From Longimicrobiales bacterium (GTDB lineage: Bacteria; Gemmatimonadota; Gemmatimonadetes; Longimicrobiales; Gaopeijiaceae): a DNA stretch of 59,187 bases. Numbering within the stretch: the stretch's first letter is position 1; each line of letters begins with the position of its first letter. The notes under the pieces were generated by a model. It was not told the origin of the DNA, did no database searches, and saw only the letters and a list, made by a program, of their open reading frames with translations. A program made the translations under genes and the position numbers. The stretch spans positions 1 to 59,187 of the forward strand of contig JANQDZ010000098.1 in the NCBI GenBank assembly GCA_028278645.1. Direction: 5' to 3'. Positions 58,100 to 59,187 of this stretch are shown piece after piece.

Positions 58100-59187
58100 T
58101 CCGTTGGGTCAGCGCACCGTGGCGGTTTTTGCCGGTGGGGGAACGGGCGGACACCTCTACCCGGCACTGGCCCTGGCCGACGCCCTGACCGGGCTTCGAC
58201 CGGATGTGGATCCGTTTTTTGTGGGGTCTGAGCGGGGCCTCGAAGCCAGGGTCCTACCGGAGCGGGGCCTGGACCACCATCTCCTTCCTGTCCGAGGGTT
58301 CCGGAGGGGAAGGATCCTGGAGAACCTGGGAGTGCTCTGGGCACTGGTGCGTTCTTTGGTCTCCACCGGCCTCCTGTTCTCCCACCTCCGGCCGAGCATC
58401 GTTGTGGTCACGGGTGGGTACGCTGGTGGGCCGGCTGGTCTGGTGGCGGCGGTCATGGGAATCCCCATGGCCCTTCAGGAACAGAACGCACGGCCGGGAT
58501 TCACCTCCCGGGTCCTCTCCCGGTGGGCGCGGCAGATCCACTTGGCCTTCCCAGAAGCGAAGGACGCCGTTCCATCGGGGGCTCGAGCTCGAAGCCTTCT
58601 GTCGGGGAATCCGGTTCGAGAGGTCGTGTTCCACGAAGCTGGCGCGGCCAAAGCCCGCTTCGGGGTGGAGGAAGGGGCGAGGATGGTCCTGGTGGTGGGC
58701 GGTAGCCAGGGAGCCAGAGCCCTCAATAACGCTTTGCTCGAGGTGGTCAGGCGGGTATCTGAAGGGAAGCTCGAACGCCCGAAGGATGTGAGTCTCCTAT
58801 GGGCCACCGGGCCGAACGACCTGGAGCGGGTCGAGGAGCAGGTCCAATCGCTGGGTGATCCGGACTGGGTCCGTGTCGTGGGCTACATACAGGAGATGCC
58901 GGAAGCTCTCAGTGCGGCCACCCTGGCCATCACACGGGCTGGAGCAATGACCACCTCGGAGCTCCTCGCCTGGGGTGTGCCCGCGATCCTGGTGCCCCTG
59001 CCAACCGCCGCAGCGGATCATCAAACCCGGAATGCGGAGAGTCTGGCGGAAGCCGGGATGGCTGTTCATCTCCCTGAAAAGGACATGACCGGCGACACTC
59101 TCTGGGGGAAGGTCCTCTCCGTCCTTTCTTCTCCGGCAACGCTGGCGTCCATGGCGAAAGCGGCCTCTAGCCTCGGTCGACCCGAGG
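58092..59187 (+). CDS. murG: UDP-GlcNAc:lipid I N-acetylglucosaminyltransferase (partial)
   Basis: GT28 enzyme converting lipid I to lipid II at the inner membrane. The 365 codons present lack only the last part; the frame is open to the window end. Motifs: AGGGTGGHLYPALALAD (lipid I binding loop), VVVTGGYAGGPAGLVAAV, MALQEQNARPGFTSRVLS, LVVGGSQGARALNNALLE, ITRAGAMTTSELLAWGVPAI and PTAAADHQTRNAESLAE (UDP-GlcNAc binding). ATG 58092 has GGGGAGGAG upstream. Confidence 0.93.
   Translation, partial: MVSPLGQRTVAVFAGGGTGGHLYPALALADALTGLRPDVDPFFVGSERGLEARVLPERGLDHHLLPVRGFRRGRILENLGVLWALVRSLVSTGLLFSHLRPSIVVVTGGYAGGPAGLVAAVMGIPMALQEQNARPGFTSRVLSRWARQIHLAFPEAKDAVPSGARARSLLSGNPVREVVFHEAGAAKARFGVEEGARMVLVVGGSQGARALNNALLEVVRRVSEGKLERPKDVSLLWATGPNDLERVEEQVQSLGDPDWVRVVGYIQEMPEALSAATLAITRAGAMTTSELLAWGVPAILVPLPTAAADHQTRNAESLAEAGMAVHLPEKDMTGDTLWGKVLSVLSSPATLASMAKAASSLGRPE

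Noticed and set aside
1-59187. CRISPR arrays, tRNA or rRNA genes, transposase genes
   Set aside because: I looked for regularly spaced repeats, tRNA-like cloverleaf sequences, rRNA motifs and DDE or tyrosine recombinase proteins, and found none.

Overview
The window reads as chromosome of a high-GC, diderm, free-living bacterium. A Gemmatimonadota-like lineage is my best guess. The reasons are families of 6-bladed beta-propeller lipoproteins with the GEGEGPGEF motif, CarboxypepD_reg/TonB-plug proteins, a TonB receptor, BNR/sortilin-like secreted proteins, and a meso-DAP-type MurE (DNPR motif). This placement is inferred from protein style, not from a phylogenetic marker. I see no rRNA, tRNA or CRISPR array.

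Layout. (1) 0-12.4 kb: an accessory envelope region with three beta-propeller lipoproteins (one half-length), two tandem TonB-plug proteins without a barrel, a secreted intradiol-dioxygenase-like lipoprotein, a 1078-residue BNR/sortilin-like protein, and four small envelope proteins. In the middle is a small selenoprotein of the SelW/Rdx family. Its in-frame TGA at 9721-9723 is followed by a textbook bacterial SECIS hairpin, and conventional gene calling would reduce it to a 64-codon fragment. (2) 12.6-26.5 kb, minus strand: two different NAD(P)-linked, soluble, Cys-type formate dehydrogenase complexes, separated by a TonB-dependent receptor. The distal one is a classic FdsGBA. The proximal one has a NuoE subunit, a NuoF-GltD fusion and an FdhA with a NuoG-like front end. 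The fusion suggests that both NADH and NADPH are handled. (3) 27.1-34.6 kb, plus strand: a signalling cluster with five phosphoreceiver modules in four proteins lacking output domains, one dCache-type histidine kinase, one degenerate kinase, a beta-carbonic anhydrase, a CBS-pair protein and a DASS-family anion transporter. (4) 34.6-47.4 kb: AMP nucleosidase, YbaK, an Ig-fused N-formylglutamate-amidohydrolase-like lipoprotein, and the fdhD-mobA-mobB maturation operon that serves the formate dehydrogenases. These are followed by an HGSNAT-like membrane protein, a 349-bp MITE-like element, a PAS histidine kinase, GDPD, a thioesterase and a secreted TPR protein with a strong terminator. (5) 47.5-59.2 kb: the dcw cell-wall and division operon mraZ-rsmH-ftsL-ftsI-murE-murF-mraY-murD-ftsW-murG. 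It has a recognisable promoter and MraZ-type repeats, and murG is cut by the window end.

How the parts fit. Formate oxidation (two FDHs) releases CO2 and reducing power. FdhD and MobA/MobB supply the sulfurated bis-MGD cofactor. The neighbouring signalling cluster carries a carbonic anhydrase and an anion transporter, which makes a CO2/bicarbonate/formate-linked regulatory circuit an attractive but unproven reading. Main candidates for a closer look: the hidden selenoprotein, the NuoF-GltD formate dehydrogenase, and the output-less multi-receiver/carbonic-anhydrase/transporter cluster.
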